Part shown: positions 38,182 through 46,678 of the stretch, one piece after another
How the letters are laid out: every line of letters starts with the position of its first letter
Numbering within the stretch: position 1 is the stretch's first letter
NCBI RefSeq assembly: GCF_009935845.1
Contig: NZ_QWEK01000023.1
Location: 1 to 64,000, forward strand
Length of the DNA: 64,000 nt
Source of the DNA: Pseudoflavonifractor sp. 524-17
GTDB taxonomy: Bacteria > Bacillota > Clostridia > Oscillospirales > Oscillospiraceae
Reading direction: 5' to 3'
Translations under genes and position numbers: made by a program
Notes under the pieces: generated by a model
The model's database searches: none
What the model was told of the DNA's origin: nothing
The model's input: only the letters and a program-made list of their open reading frames with translations

Positions 38182-39369
38182 TTGAAGAAGTTACATAAGG
38201 CCGCGGCTTTGCTGCTGGCCCTCGGCATGGTAGGCCCCCTGGCCGCCTGCGGCGGCGGCAGCACCCAGCCCAGCAGCGCCCCCACCCCCGCCAACAGCGA
38301 CGCACCCGCTCCCTCCAACGCCGGCGGCCCGACCGCCAGCAGCCCCATCACCAAGGTGGCCCTGGTCACCGACGTGGGCACCATTGACGACGAGTCCTTT
38401 AACCAGGCCTGCTGGCAGGGCGTGGAAACCTGGTGCAAGGCCAACGGCGTGGAGTACAACTACTATCAGCCCACTGAGGATTCCGACGACGCCCGTCTGG
38501 TCTCCATCAACCAGGCTGTGAATGAGGGCTACAATACCATTGTTATGCCCGGCTACCTGTTTGGCCCCTCCCTGGCTACGGCCCAGGATCAGTTCCCCGA
38601 CACGTACTTCATCGCCGTTGACGTGAGCGAGGGCGACCTAAACACCGCCGCCGGCCCCAACACCGTGTGCATTACCTTTGCCGAGGAGCAGGCCGGCTAT
38701 CTGGCGGGCTACGCCACGGTAAAGGATGGCTACACCAACTTGGGCTATCTGGGCGGCATGGCCGTGCCTGCCGTGCAGCGCTTCGGCTACGGCTATGTCC
38801 AGGGGGCTGACGCCGCCGCCCAGGAGATGGGCACCAACATCACCATCAACTACACCTATGGCGGCCAGTTCTTCGGCGACCCCTCCATCACCTCCAAGAT
38901 GGAGGCCTGGTACTCCAACGGCACGGAGATCGTCTTTGCCTGCGGCGGCGGCATCTACACCTCCGCTGTGGACGCCGCGGTGCTACATGACGGCAAGGTC
39001 ATCGGCGTGGACGTGGACCAGCACTATGTGGGTGAGGCCAAGAATGAGGACGGCTCCAACAAGTACCCCTACAATCCCTTTGTTACCTCTGCTATGAAGG
39101 GTCTGCAGAACGTCACTGAGAGCGTTCTGGACGATCTGAGCAAGGGCAACTGGTCCAACTACGGCGGCAAGTTCATGACCTTCTCCCTGAATGAGGGCGA
39201 TTATGTGGGCCTGCCCACCGACGCCGGCTCTTGGGGGTTTAAGACCTTTACCCTGGATGAGTATAACGCGGTTGTGGATCAGATCAAGAGCGGCGCCATT
39301 GAGGTAAGCAACGATATCACCAAGATGCCCGCCGTCTCCGCTAATACTACCGTCAACGAGATCCCCTAA
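38182..39369 (+). CDS. BMP-family (PnrA-like) substrate-binding lipoprotein
   Basis: A 395-residue secreted lipoprotein. Signal peptide with lipobox LAAC (Cys at about 22), then a Ser/Pro/Ala linker, then a BMP fold (KVALVTDVGTIDDESFNQACWQG, VMPGYLFGPSLA, AEEQAGYLAGYATV, VGVDVDQHYVGE-like region). Members bind purine nucleosides for ABC import. The start is TTG 38182, the only codon in register with the signal peptide, behind GGAAGG. No ABC ATPase or permease is adjacent, so the transporter must be encoded elsewhere or the protein has another use. Confidence 0.93.
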   Translation: MKKLHKAAALLLALGMVGPLAACGGGSTQPSSAPTPANSDAPAPSNAGGPTASSPITKVALVTDVGTIDDESFNQACWQGVETWCKANGVEYNYYQPTEDSDDARLVSINQAVNEGYNTIVMPGYLFGPSLATAQDQFPDTYFIAVDVSEGDLNTAAGPNTVCITFAEEQAGYLAGYATVKDGYTNLGYLGGMAVPAVQRFGYGYVQGADAAAQEMGTNITINYTYGGQFFGDPSITSKMEAWYSNGTEIVFACGGGIYTSAVDAAVLHDGKVIGVDVDQHYVGEAKNEDGSNKYPYNPFVTSAMKGLQNVTESVLDDLSKGNWSNYGGKFMTFSLNEGDYVGLPTDAGSWGFKTFTLDEYNAVVDQIKSGAIEVSNDITKMPAVSANTTVNEIP

Positions 39370-39396
39370 TTGCTCTTTGCGATAATCAGAGATAAT

Positions 39397-39433
39397 AAAA
39401 AGGTGCGCCGCCCCCGGGCGGCGCACCTTTTTT
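39397..39433 (+). terminator. terminator of the BMP gene
   Basis: AAGGTGCGCCGCC and GGCGGCGCACCTT form a perfect 13-bp stem followed by TTTT. Confidence 0.95.
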
Positions 39434-39516
39434 CCCGCCGCTTGGATCCTGAAAGACCATGCCCGGTCAGCCGGCGGTGATGGAACCGCATCAATGAGAA
39501 TAGGGAGTGAATGGCA

Positions 39517-39819
39517 ATGGAAGAAATTTATATCCCCGTGCTGTCCCATTTTGAAAATGGAAACCTCTGGACAGCCAGTGACGGCCGTATGCGCTATCTG
39601 GTCCGGCCGGAGGAGAATGTTCTCACCGCCCAGGTTTGGGAGGGGCCGTGGAGCTATGAGTTCAGCACGGTGGAGGAGACCCGGCAGTTTCCTATGGACC
39701 TCCAAGGGCTTGACCAGCTGGCCCAGTGGGTCCGCGCCTGGGCGGCAGCGATCAACGCCCGCCCTGTTCCCACGCTGGAGCAGAGCATCGCCCGCCGGGC
39801 AGAGACGGTCGCCGAATAA
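39517..39819 (+). CDS. small hypothetical protein
   Basis: A 100-residue acidic protein with no signal peptide. It reads as a compact alpha/beta domain (EIYIPVLSHFENGNLWTASDG, RYLVRPEENVLTAQVWEGP) with a C-terminal helix (LEQSIARRAETVAE). I do not recognise it. GGGAG is 9 nt from ATG 39517, so I use that over ATG 39511. It stands alone between two terminator-flanked units. Another frame is open across it but lacks a ribosome site. Confidence 0.6.
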   Translation: MEEIYIPVLSHFENGNLWTASDGRMRYLVRPEENVLTAQVWEGPWSYEFSTVEETRQFPMDLQGLDQLAQWVRAWAAAINARPVPTLEQSIARRAETVAE

Positions 39820-40421
39820 GAAAGCGGCCGGCGTCCATCCAAATTGGCCGGTAAAGGAATTCTTTCACTGGCGGACATATGAACCGCTTTACAGGGAATG
39901 AATAGTTTCTGAAAGATAGTGAATATATCCGGGAATATAGACATAATATGAATGGTTGGATGGGGATAGTTTCGGTCAAAATTCATGAATTATTTGAGTT
40001 CTGCTTGAAGAAAGAGAGCCGCTTTAGTACTTATTTCTATTTCCAAAGTCTATATGGCTTTTGTAGGACTCTCAACGGGATGAATTTGTATAAGTTGTAT
40101 ATTCTTTGTCTATAATTTAGCATACTTTTATTTTGGATTGACGATATTAGGGGTTCTGTGTTATACTCTTATCTGCAACAAGAAGTGGGCGGCACCGATG
40201 ATCAATTCCATATGCTCCCACAGGTATGCAAGCAGTGTGTCATGTCAGATCAGAACAGACCATGCGCGACTGGCCAACACAGGCCCTTATTATGGCCTTG
40301 ATTTGTCTGCGCCCCAGCAGGATATGTTATGACTGACGCGGGAAAGAGGGTGAAGGAAGGAAGAGTGCTCTTGCACCGCAGCAGAGAAACACAGCAGCCC
40401 ATTATTGAGTAGGAGGAAACT
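39820..40421 (+). other. 600-bp AT-rich intergenic region and long leader
   Basis: No gene is convincing. The stretch 39900-40140 is markedly AT-rich. A promoter lies at 40138-40167, so the dipeptidase mRNA has about 250 nt of untranslated leader; I recognise no riboswitch in it. The last 40 nt are duplicated in front of the second dipeptidase gene. Confidence 0.5.
40138..40167 (+). promoter_or_regulatory. promoter of the peptidase-pgs cluster
   Basis: TTGACG (40138-40143), an 18-nt spacer and TATACT (40162-40167). It is the only good promoter that I find before the cluster. Confidence 0.65.
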
Positions 40422-42290
40422 ATGAAAAAGAACAAGCTTTTCAGAAGCGTCGTCTCCCTGTCAATGGCTTGCGCAGTTACTCTAGGCACAATGCAGAGTG
40501 CCAGTGCCTGTACTACCGTGGCCGTCGGCAAGGACGCCTCTGATACCGGCTCCGTACTGGTGGCCCACACCTGTGACGGCTGGTATGACCACCGGATCCA
40601 GATCGTAGAGGGCGGCACCCACGCCGCCGGCGAGATGGTGGACATCTACAACGACCCCTGTACCGCCACCAAGAGCGAGGTTACTCTCGTGGGCCAGGTC
40701 CCCCAGGCGGAGGAGACCTATACTTACTTCAACATCGCCTACCCCTTCATGAACGAGAAGGGCGTGGTCATCAGTGAGTTTACCTGGAGCGGCCGCAGCG
40801 AGGTGGGCTCCCCCGAGGGCATGATGGTCATCGCCAACCTGGAGATGCTGGGCCTGCAGCGGGCCGCCACCGCCCGTGAGACCATCGAGGTGATGGGAGC
40901 CATGGCGGAGAAGTACGGCTACTGCGACGGCGGCGAGTGTCTGCTGGTGGCCGACCAGAACGAAGTGTGGATCTTTGAGGTCTGCGGCGGCGGTCCCCTG
41001 TGGACCCAGGGCAGCGAGGCCCCCGGCGCCCACTGGGCCGCCCGGAGAGTGCCTGACGACCAGGTCTTCGCCGGCGCCAACCGGTCCCGCTTGGGCGTGA
41101 TCGATTTCAACGACCCTGACAACTATATGTGGTCCACCGACATCACCGCCCTGCCCAAGCAGATGGGCTGGTGGAACGACGGCGAGGAGTTCAACTTTAC
41201 CAAGATCTTTAACCCCGAGCCCTATGGCTATGAGTTCTACGCCAGCCGCCGTGAGTGGCGGGTGTTCAGCCTGCTGGCGCCCTCCCAGGACTTCCCCGTA
41301 CTGGACCGCCAGAGCCACTACGACTTCACCATCGTCCCCGATGAGCTGGTCTCCATCCAGGACATTATGGACATCTACAGCGACCACCTGGAGGGCACCG
41401 AGTACGACATGACCAAGGGTCTGGCCGCCGGCCCCTTCGGCAACCCCCACCGCTGGCAGGTCCCCGGCAGCATGAAGCCGGAGTACGCCTCCTCTGAGGA
41501 CTGGGAGCGCGAGATCGCCCAGTTCCGCTGCACCTACGCCTTCGTGGCTGAGCTGCGGCCCGACATGCCCGGCGAGATCGGCAGCGTGCTGTGGTTTGGC
41601 GAGGACTGCCCCGATACCACTGTGTATACCCCCATCTACGCCGGCACCACCCGGGTGCCTGAGGAGTGGTCCACGGGCGACCGGAAGTCCTTTGACCAGA
41701 ACTGTGCCTGGTGGGCGTTCAACTTTGTGGGCAACTACGCCCAGCTCAACTGGAACGCCATGTACCCCGTCATCCGGGAGCGCAAGGCCGGTATCGAGTC
41801 TGAGTACTTCGCCGAGCAGGCCGAGATCGACGCCAAGGCGCTGGAGCTGTACAATACCTCCGGCGTGGACGCCGCCAAGGAGTACCTGACCAATTACGTT
41901 TACAGCAACATGGAAGAACTCAACGACACCTGGTGGGCCTTTGCCTGGGAGCTGGTTGGCACCTACTACGACGGCATCCAGATCAACGAGGACGGCTCCT
42001 CCACCACCCTGGGCTATCCCACCGAGTGGCTGGAGGCCGTGAAGTTCGGTGAGACCAGCCTGGCCGACAAGGGTGAGAGCATCCCCGGCGGCGAGGAGCC
42101 CGCTCCCTCCGCTGAGCCCACTGCCGCTCCCGCTCCCTCCGCCGCCCCCGCGCCCGCGGATCCCGGCCCCAGCAGCGCCCCCGCGGTGAACACCACCTCC
42201 AGCAACTCCACCGCGCTGCTTATCGGCTCTGCCTGCGTCATTGTTGCCGCCATTGCCGCTGTAGTTATTCTGCAGAAAAAGAAGCAGTAA
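40422..42290 (+). CDS. secreted C69-family dipeptidase, copy 1
   Basis: A 622-residue N-terminal-nucleophile hydrolase of the PepD/C69 type, which cleaves dipeptides. A signal peptide (1-29) ends directly before Cys30 (SASACTTVAVGKDAS); cleavage exposes this catalytic cysteine. Later family motifs are AHTCDGWYDHRI, WTQGSEAPGAHWAARRVPDD and NCAWWAFNFV. A Pro/Ala/Ser-rich linker (about 545-595) leads to a C-terminal TM helix and a KKKQ tail, so the enzyme is held on the outer face of the membrane. No LPXTG motif is present. AGGAGG precedes the start. It is the first gene of the pgs-linked cluster. Confidence 0.93.
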   Translation: MKKNKLFRSVVSLSMACAVTLGTMQSASACTTVAVGKDASDTGSVLVAHTCDGWYDHRIQIVEGGTHAAGEMVDIYNDPCTATKSEVTLVGQVPQAEETYTYFNIAYPFMNEKGVVISEFTWSGRSEVGSPEGMMVIANLEMLGLQRAATARETIEVMGAMAEKYGYCDGGECLLVADQNEVWIFEVCGGGPLWTQGSEAPGAHWAARRVPDDQVFAGANRSRLGVIDFNDPDNYMWSTDITALPKQMGWWNDGEEFNFTKIFNPEPYGYEFYASRREWRVFSLLAPSQDFPVLDRQSHYDFTIVPDELVSIQDIMDIYSDHLEGTEYDMTKGLAAGPFGNPHRWQVPGSMKPEYASSEDWEREIAQFRCTYAFVAELRPDMPGEIGSVLWFGEDCPDTTVYTPIYAGTTRVPEEWSTGDRKSFDQNCAWWAFNFVGNYAQLNWNAMYPVIRERKAGIESEYFAEQAEIDAKALELYNTSGVDAAKEYLTNYVYSNMEELNDTWWAFAWELVGTYYDGIQINEDGSSTTLGYPTEWLEAVKFGETSLADKGESIPGGEEPAPSAEPTAAPAPSAAPAPADPGPSSAPAVNTTSSNSTALLIGSACVIVAAIAAVVILQKKKQ

Positions 42291-42305
42291 AGCATCTTCC
42301 ATAAG

Positions 42306-42347
42306 CCCGCGCCGGCCGCTGTGCATAATATCTCCGGCCGGCGCGGG
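42306..42347 (+). other. intercistronic stem-loop 1
   Basis: CCCGCGCCGGCC and GGCCGGCGCGGG form a perfect 12-bp stem between the two dipeptidase genes. It is followed by AAAGAG rather than a U-tract, so it looks like an RNA processing or stabilising element and not a full terminator. Confidence 0.65.
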
Positions 42348-42397
42348 AAAGAGACAGAGAACCATGCAGGCAGCCCATTATTGAGTAGGAGGAAACT

Positions 42398-44311
42398 ATG
42401 AAAAAGAGAAAATTTTTCAGAGGCGTTATCTCCCTGTCGATGGCTTGCGCGATTGTGTTTGGTACCATGCAGAGTGCCGGCGCCTGTACCACCATTGCGG
42501 TGGGCAAGGATGCCTCGGCGGATGGGGCGCCTATGATCGCCCACTCCGTTGACGGCTGGTACGACGAGCGGATTGAGGTTGTCGCCGGCGGCAAGCATGC
42601 GGCCGGTGAGATGGTGGACATTTACCGGGATCCCTGCCAGGACGGCTATCAGCCGGTAGAGCTGGTGGGTCAGATTCCCCAGGTGGAGGAGACCTATACT
42701 TATTTTGACACGGGCTATCCCTTCATGAACGAGAAGGGCATCACCATTGGCGAGCACACCTGGAGCGGCGACTATGCCGCGTTCTATAACGGGGAGCAGG
42801 CCATGATGGTGATTGCCAACCTGCAGGCGCTGGGCCTGCAGCGGGCCTCCACCGCGAAGGAGTGCGTCCAGATCATGGGCGAGCTGGCCGAGAAGTACGG
42901 CTATGCCGACGGCGGCGAGACCTTGCTGGTGGGCGATTCCAACGAGGTGTGGATCTTTGAGATCTCCGGCCCCGGCCCCCTGTGGACGCCTGACAGCGGC
43001 AGACCCGGCGCCCACTGGGCCGCCCGCCGCCTGCCTGATGACGAGATCCACTCCGGCGCCAACCGCTCTGTCCTGCGCGAGATCGACTTCAACGACCCGG
43101 ACAACTTCATGTGGTCCACCGATATCACCCAGTATCCCAAGGAGCTTGGCTACTGGAAGGAAGGCGAGCCCTTCAATTACTCTATCATTTTTGATACCGT
43201 AGAGGGCAACGAGGCCTACACCTGCTCCGGCCGTGTGTGGAGAGTGTATGACCTGCTGGCCAACTCCCAGAATTTCCCCATCTGTAATGAAGAGCAGGCG
43301 CTGACCGAGCTGCCCTTCTCCACCAAACCCGATAAGAAGCTTACCATTCAGGACATTATGGCCGTCTATTACGACCACTATGAGGGCACCCCCTTTGACA
43401 TGACCACCGGACTGGCCGCGGGCCCCTGGGGCAACCCCGTCCGCTACCGGGCCAAGAAGGACAACAAGCCCGAGGATGTAGCCAAGTTTGACTGGGAGCG
43501 CTCTATCGCCATCTACCGCTGCTCCTATTCCTTCGTGTCTCAGATGCGCCCCAACATGCCAGCTGAGATCGGCACGGTTCTGTGGTACGGCTGCGATTCC
43601 CCCGACACCACTGTTCACGTCCCCATCTACGCCGGTACCACCGAAGTCCCCAAGGAGTGGTCTGAGAGCGACCGCTGGAAGTTTGACACCAACTGCGCTT
43701 GGTGGGCGTTCAACTTCGTGAACAACTGGGCCACAACGGGCTGGAACATTATCTACCCCGACATCGCAGCCAAGCGCGACAGCATTGAGTCCAAGCTGTT
43801 TGCCGAGCAGGCCGAAGTGGACGCCAAGGCGCTCGAGCTCTACAACAGCGGCGATGTCGCCGGCGCAAAGGCGTATCTCACCGGTTATGTCTGCGACACC
43901 ATGGACGATGTCTATGACCAGTGGTGGGCCTATGCCTGGGAGCTAGTAGGCAAGTTCAACGACGGACAGTCCTACAATGCGGAAGAGCACAGCACTTCCG
44001 GCTTCCCCTACAGCATGGAGTATCTGGACGCGGTTGACTACGGTCACAGCCACCTGGACGCCTCCAAGGGTCTGAACGGAGCGCTGCCTGCCGGCGGTGC
44101 CGCAGAGCCCGAGCCCTCTGCGCAGCCCGAGCCCTCTGCGCAGCCCGAGCCCTCTGAGGCTCCCGCCCCCTCTAAGGCCCCCGCTCCCAGCGGTGATTCT
44201 CAGCAGACTGCCTCCAGCAGCTCCGCTGCCCCGGTTATCATCGTGGTCTGCCTGATCGCTGTGGCCGTTGCCGCTGTGGTCATCCTTCAGAAAAAGAAGA
44301 AGAAGAACTAA
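42398..44311 (+). CDS. secreted C69-family dipeptidase, copy 2
   Basis: A 637-residue paralogue of the preceding gene with the same layout: signal peptide 1-29, nucleophile Cys30 (SAGACTTIAVGKDAS), C69 domain, and a C-terminal anchor. Its linker has a short tandem repeat (EPSAQP three times, then EPSEAPAPSKAP) before the TM helix and a KKKKKN tail. The leader just upstream repeats that of copy 1 (CAGCCCATTATTGAGTAGG), which shows a duplication of gene and leader. The pair probably differ in dipeptide preference. Confidence 0.93.
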   Translation: MKKRKFFRGVISLSMACAIVFGTMQSAGACTTIAVGKDASADGAPMIAHSVDGWYDERIEVVAGGKHAAGEMVDIYRDPCQDGYQPVELVGQIPQVEETYTYFDTGYPFMNEKGITIGEHTWSGDYAAFYNGEQAMMVIANLQALGLQRASTAKECVQIMGELAEKYGYADGGETLLVGDSNEVWIFEISGPGPLWTPDSGRPGAHWAARRLPDDEIHSGANRSVLREIDFNDPDNFMWSTDITQYPKELGYWKEGEPFNYSIIFDTVEGNEAYTCSGRVWRVYDLLANSQNFPICNEEQALTELPFSTKPDKKLTIQDIMAVYYDHYEGTPFDMTTGLAAGPWGNPVRYRAKKDNKPEDVAKFDWERSIAIYRCSYSFVSQMRPNMPAEIGTVLWYGCDSPDTTVHVPIYAGTTEVPKEWSESDRWKFDTNCAWWAFNFVNNWATTGWNIIYPDIAAKRDSIESKLFAEQAEVDAKALELYNSGDVAGAKAYLTGYVCDTMDDVYDQWWAYAWELVGKFNDGQSYNAEEHSTSGFPYSMEYLDAVDYGHSHLDASKGLNGALPAGGAAEPEPSAQPEPSAQPEPSEAPAPSKAPAPSGDSQQTASSSSAAPVIIVVCLIAVAVAAVVILQKKKKKN

Positions 44312-44332
44312 CCTTTATTCGCCTGCGTACAT

Positions 44333-44359
44333 GCGGGCAGAGGCCCCGCTTCTGCCCGC
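44333..44359 (+). other. intercistronic stem-loop 2
   Basis: GCGGGCAGA and TCTGCCCGC pair perfectly (9 bp), 26 nt ahead of the lipoprotein gene. No U-tract follows beyond CATTTATC. Confidence 0.55.
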
Positions 44360-44384
44360 TCATTTATCAAGGAGGATACGAACT

Positions 44385-45074
44385 ATGAACTTCAGCAAAA
44401 AGCTTGCCGTTTCTCTGCTGGTCCTGTCCATGACCGCCTCTCTGGCCGCCTGCGGCGGCGGTGGCGGACAGGGCAGCGCCCCCTCTGCCGCGCCCTCCAC
44501 CGCCCCTGTGGAGTCCACCACCCCCGACGCCAATACGCCCAGCGGCGGCGGCAGCTCTGGCGGCGGCGCCTCCTCTGCCGAGTTTGACGGCAAGCTCCAC
44601 GGCCCCTTCGTGATGACCACCTGCGGCCAGTCCACCGGCTCTGTCATGTGCCATATGGTGGCCACCCAGGCCGGCGTGACTTCTGTTGATGAGCACCAGC
44701 TGATGGCCAGCGAGCTGGACACCCTGGCTCCGGACGCGAAGACGCTGATCATCAGCACCGGCACCTCCGGCAAGGGCATGGGCGCCGCGGGCACCGACGT
44801 GGGTGACGAGATCGAGCGCTGCACCGCCGTGGCCCAGGCCGCAAAGGAAAAGGGAATGGTAGTTGTCTGCGCCCACGTGGAGGGCATGTCCCGCCGCACC
44901 GACGCCAACGACCAGGCCTCCATCGACGCGATTCTGCCCTTGGCGGATGTGATCGTCTGTGTTGAGGAGAGCGACAGCGACGGCCTGTTCTCCAACTATG
45001 CCCAAGAGCACAGCATACCCATCATCACCGCCAAGGATACCCTTAGTCTGAGTGATTATATGACTGCGGAGTAA
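44385..45074 (+). CDS. DUF6305-like lipoprotein
   Basis: A 229-residue lipoprotein. The signal ends in LAAC (Cys at about 22), followed by a Gly/Ser/Pro linker to about residue 68. The folded part (GPFVMTTCGQSTGSVMCHMV... LIISTGTSGKGMGAAG) is a Rossmann-like domain typical of the DUF6305 family, with a later VVVCAHVEGMSRRTD and VIVCVEESDSDG. The family has no known function, but I recall it in gene neighbourhoods with pgs genes. It may bind a substrate for the permease that follows. GGAGG precedes ATG 44385. Confidence 0.8.
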   Translation: MNFSKKLAVSLLVLSMTASLAACGGGGGQGSAPSAAPSTAPVESTTPDANTPSGGGSSGGGASSAEFDGKLHGPFVMTTCGQSTGSVMCHMVATQAGVTSVDEHQLMASELDTLAPDAKTLIISTGTSGKGMGAAGTDVGDEIERCTAVAQAAKEKGMVVVCAHVEGMSRRTDANDQASIDAILPLADVIVCVEESDSDGLFSNYAQEHSIPIITAKDTLSLSDYMTAE

Positions 45075-45095
45075 ATCTACCCGCGATTCTTGTCT

Positions 45096-45130
45096 AGGAC
45101 TGCGGGCTTGTTCTCACAGCCCGCAGTCCT
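45096..45130 (+). other. intercistronic stem-loop 3
   Basis: AGGACTGCGGGCT and AGCCCGCAGTCCT form a perfect 13-bp stem just ahead of the permease ribosome site. No U-tract follows. Confidence 0.7.
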
Positions 45131-45148
45131 ACCTGAGGAGGTAATTTT

Positions 45149-46486
45149 GTGACTATGTTCCAGCACTCCTTGGCCGTCATTGCTGTAATCGCGATTGTTT
45201 TCGCCGTGGCGAAGAAAATGAAGGTCTGCACTGAGCTCACCCTGCTGCTAGCGGCACTGGGCGCTTTGGTGGCCCATCTGATTATCCCCATGGGTGTGGA
45301 TGAGCGCTCTGCCTTGCCCTTTACTGAGATCATCCGGCACCTGGTAGAGGGTACCTTCAATTACTTCGACGTGTGTATGACCTTCCTGACGGCTACCTTC
45401 TTTATGACCCTGTACAAGGAGACAGGGGGCGTAAACTACCTGGTCCGCCAGATCGTGGGCCGCTTCTATAAGAAGCGTGTATTCTGCCTGCTGCTTCTCC
45501 TGGTGGTCATGATGGTTCCCGGCGCTGTCACCGGCTCGGGCGCCACCACCGTGCTGACTGTGGGCGGCTTGGTGGGCGCTGTGCTGGCCGCCATGGGCGT
45601 GGCGGAGGATCGCCGCGTCGCGCTGGTCTTCATTCTGGCCGCCATGAGCGCCGCCTGCCCCCCCATCAACTTGTGGACCATGATGGCCGCCGCCGGCGCC
45701 AACATGCCCTATGTAGGCTTCACCGCCCCTCTGGCGCTGCTGTCCATCGTGGGCGCCCTGTTCGCCACCTTCTACCTGACCCGGGGTACCAAAAGCGATT
45801 CCCCGGTGGACGCCGTCCTGGATACCCTGCCTGAGGCGCCCCAGGGGTGGAACGCCCTGCGCGCTTTCGTTCCCTTCGTAGTCATGCTGGTGCTGATTCT
45901 GGGCGCCCGGGTGGTTCCCGCTTACTGGCCTGTGATCGGCCTGCCTATGATTTTCATGCTCAGCGCCGCCGCGGTGCTGCTGTGCAGCCCCAAAAAGGTC
46001 AACGTACTGGACGTGGCTGTCACCACTGTGGTCAACCTGAAAGAGCTGGTGGGCATCATGGTTGTAGTGGGTATCCTGAACCAGATCCTCACCCTCACCG
46101 GCGCACGGGGCCTTATCTCCCTGGGCGTGGTCATTCTGCCCATCTGGCTGCTGTTCGCCGCCCTGTGGCTCATCCTGCCCGTGGCTGAGGGTGTGCTTCA
46201 GTACGCCGTCGCCCCCCTGCTGGGTGTGCCCTTGATTATGCTGTTCAACATGAAGGGCTTCAATGCCGTCATCGCCCTGTCCACTTGGTCCGTCATGTGG
46301 CCTTTGGGCGACTGCCTGCCCCCCACCGCCGTGGTCGGCCGGGCCACTGTCATGCAGCTGGACTACAAGGGCAACTACTATAAGGGCTTTGTCAAGGCCG
46401 CCTTGGTACCTATCCTGTTTATCCTGGCGCTGTGTACGGTCTCCATGATCTTCAACAACCAACTGGGCAATTTACTGGGGGTGTAA
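45149..46486 (+). CDS. ion-transporter-superfamily (DctM/TRAP-like) permease
   Basis: A 445-residue protein with about 11-12 TM segments. Two related loops stand out, GSGATTVLTVGG and CPPINLWTMMAAAGANMPY in the first half and GDCLPPTAVVGRATV in the second, matching the paired re-entrant hairpins of ion-transporter-superfamily carboxylate carriers (DctM and relatives). I infer transport of an anionic compound such as glutamate, a dicarboxylate or a gamma-glutamyl peptide. The start is GTG 45149, 8 nt from GAGGAGG. No DctQ-type small subunit is present; a 57-residue membrane peptide follows after 3 nt and may take that role. Confidence 0.82.
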   Translation: MTMFQHSLAVIAVIAIVFAVAKKMKVCTELTLLLAALGALVAHLIIPMGVDERSALPFTEIIRHLVEGTFNYFDVCMTFLTATFFMTLYKETGGVNYLVRQIVGRFYKKRVFCLLLLLVVMMVPGAVTGSGATTVLTVGGLVGAVLAAMGVAEDRRVALVFILAAMSAACPPINLWTMMAAAGANMPYVGFTAPLALLSIVGALFATFYLTRGTKSDSPVDAVLDTLPEAPQGWNALRAFVPFVVMLVLILGARVVPAYWPVIGLPMIFMLSAAAVLLCSPKKVNVLDVAVTTVVNLKELVGIMVVVGILNQILTLTGARGLISLGVVILPIWLLFAALWLILPVAEGVLQYAVAPLLGVPLIMLFNMKGFNAVIALSTWSVMWPLGDCLPPTAVVGRATVMQLDYKGNYYKGFVKAALVPILFILALCTVSMIFNNQLGNLLGV

Positions 46487-46489
46487 CGT

Positions 46490-46663
46490 ATGGATATTCT
46501 GGTTATTATCAATGCCATATTCACGATCCTTACCTATGCCACCGCGCTGTTCTTCCTGGTCGCGATTGTCCGCGCGTTCTTTAAGACCAAGAACGTGCAG
46601 AACGCCTTGGTGTACTGCATCATCATGGTTCCCTTCGTACTGCGTCTGCTGCGCTTGAAATAA
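46490..46663 (+). CDS. 57-residue two-helix membrane peptide
   Basis: A very small protein with two hydrophobic segments (about 3-27 and 38-54) joined by a basic loop (RAFFKTKN) and ending RLLRLK. ATG 46490 lies 3 nt after the permease stop codon, so it is translationally coupled to it; the downstream hydrolase starts 15 nt after its stop. The codon use is normal for the cluster. I do not recognise the family. The position suggests a small subunit of the permease, analogous in role to, but much smaller than, DctQ. Confidence 0.75.
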   Translation: MDILVIINAIFTILTYATALFFLVAIVRAFFKTKNVQNALVYCIIMVPFVLRLLRLK

Positions 46664-46678
46664 GGGGGAGGGATACAG

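Noticed and set aside
40168-40421. Riboswitch in the 250-nt leader of the dipeptidase cluster
   Set aside because: None of the common riboswitch or T-box consensus blocks is present.
40482-43618. Two long minus-strand open frames opposite the dipeptidase genes
   Set aside because: They mirror each other because the sense genes are paralogues. The sense frames have signal peptides, nucleophile Cys and domain motifs.
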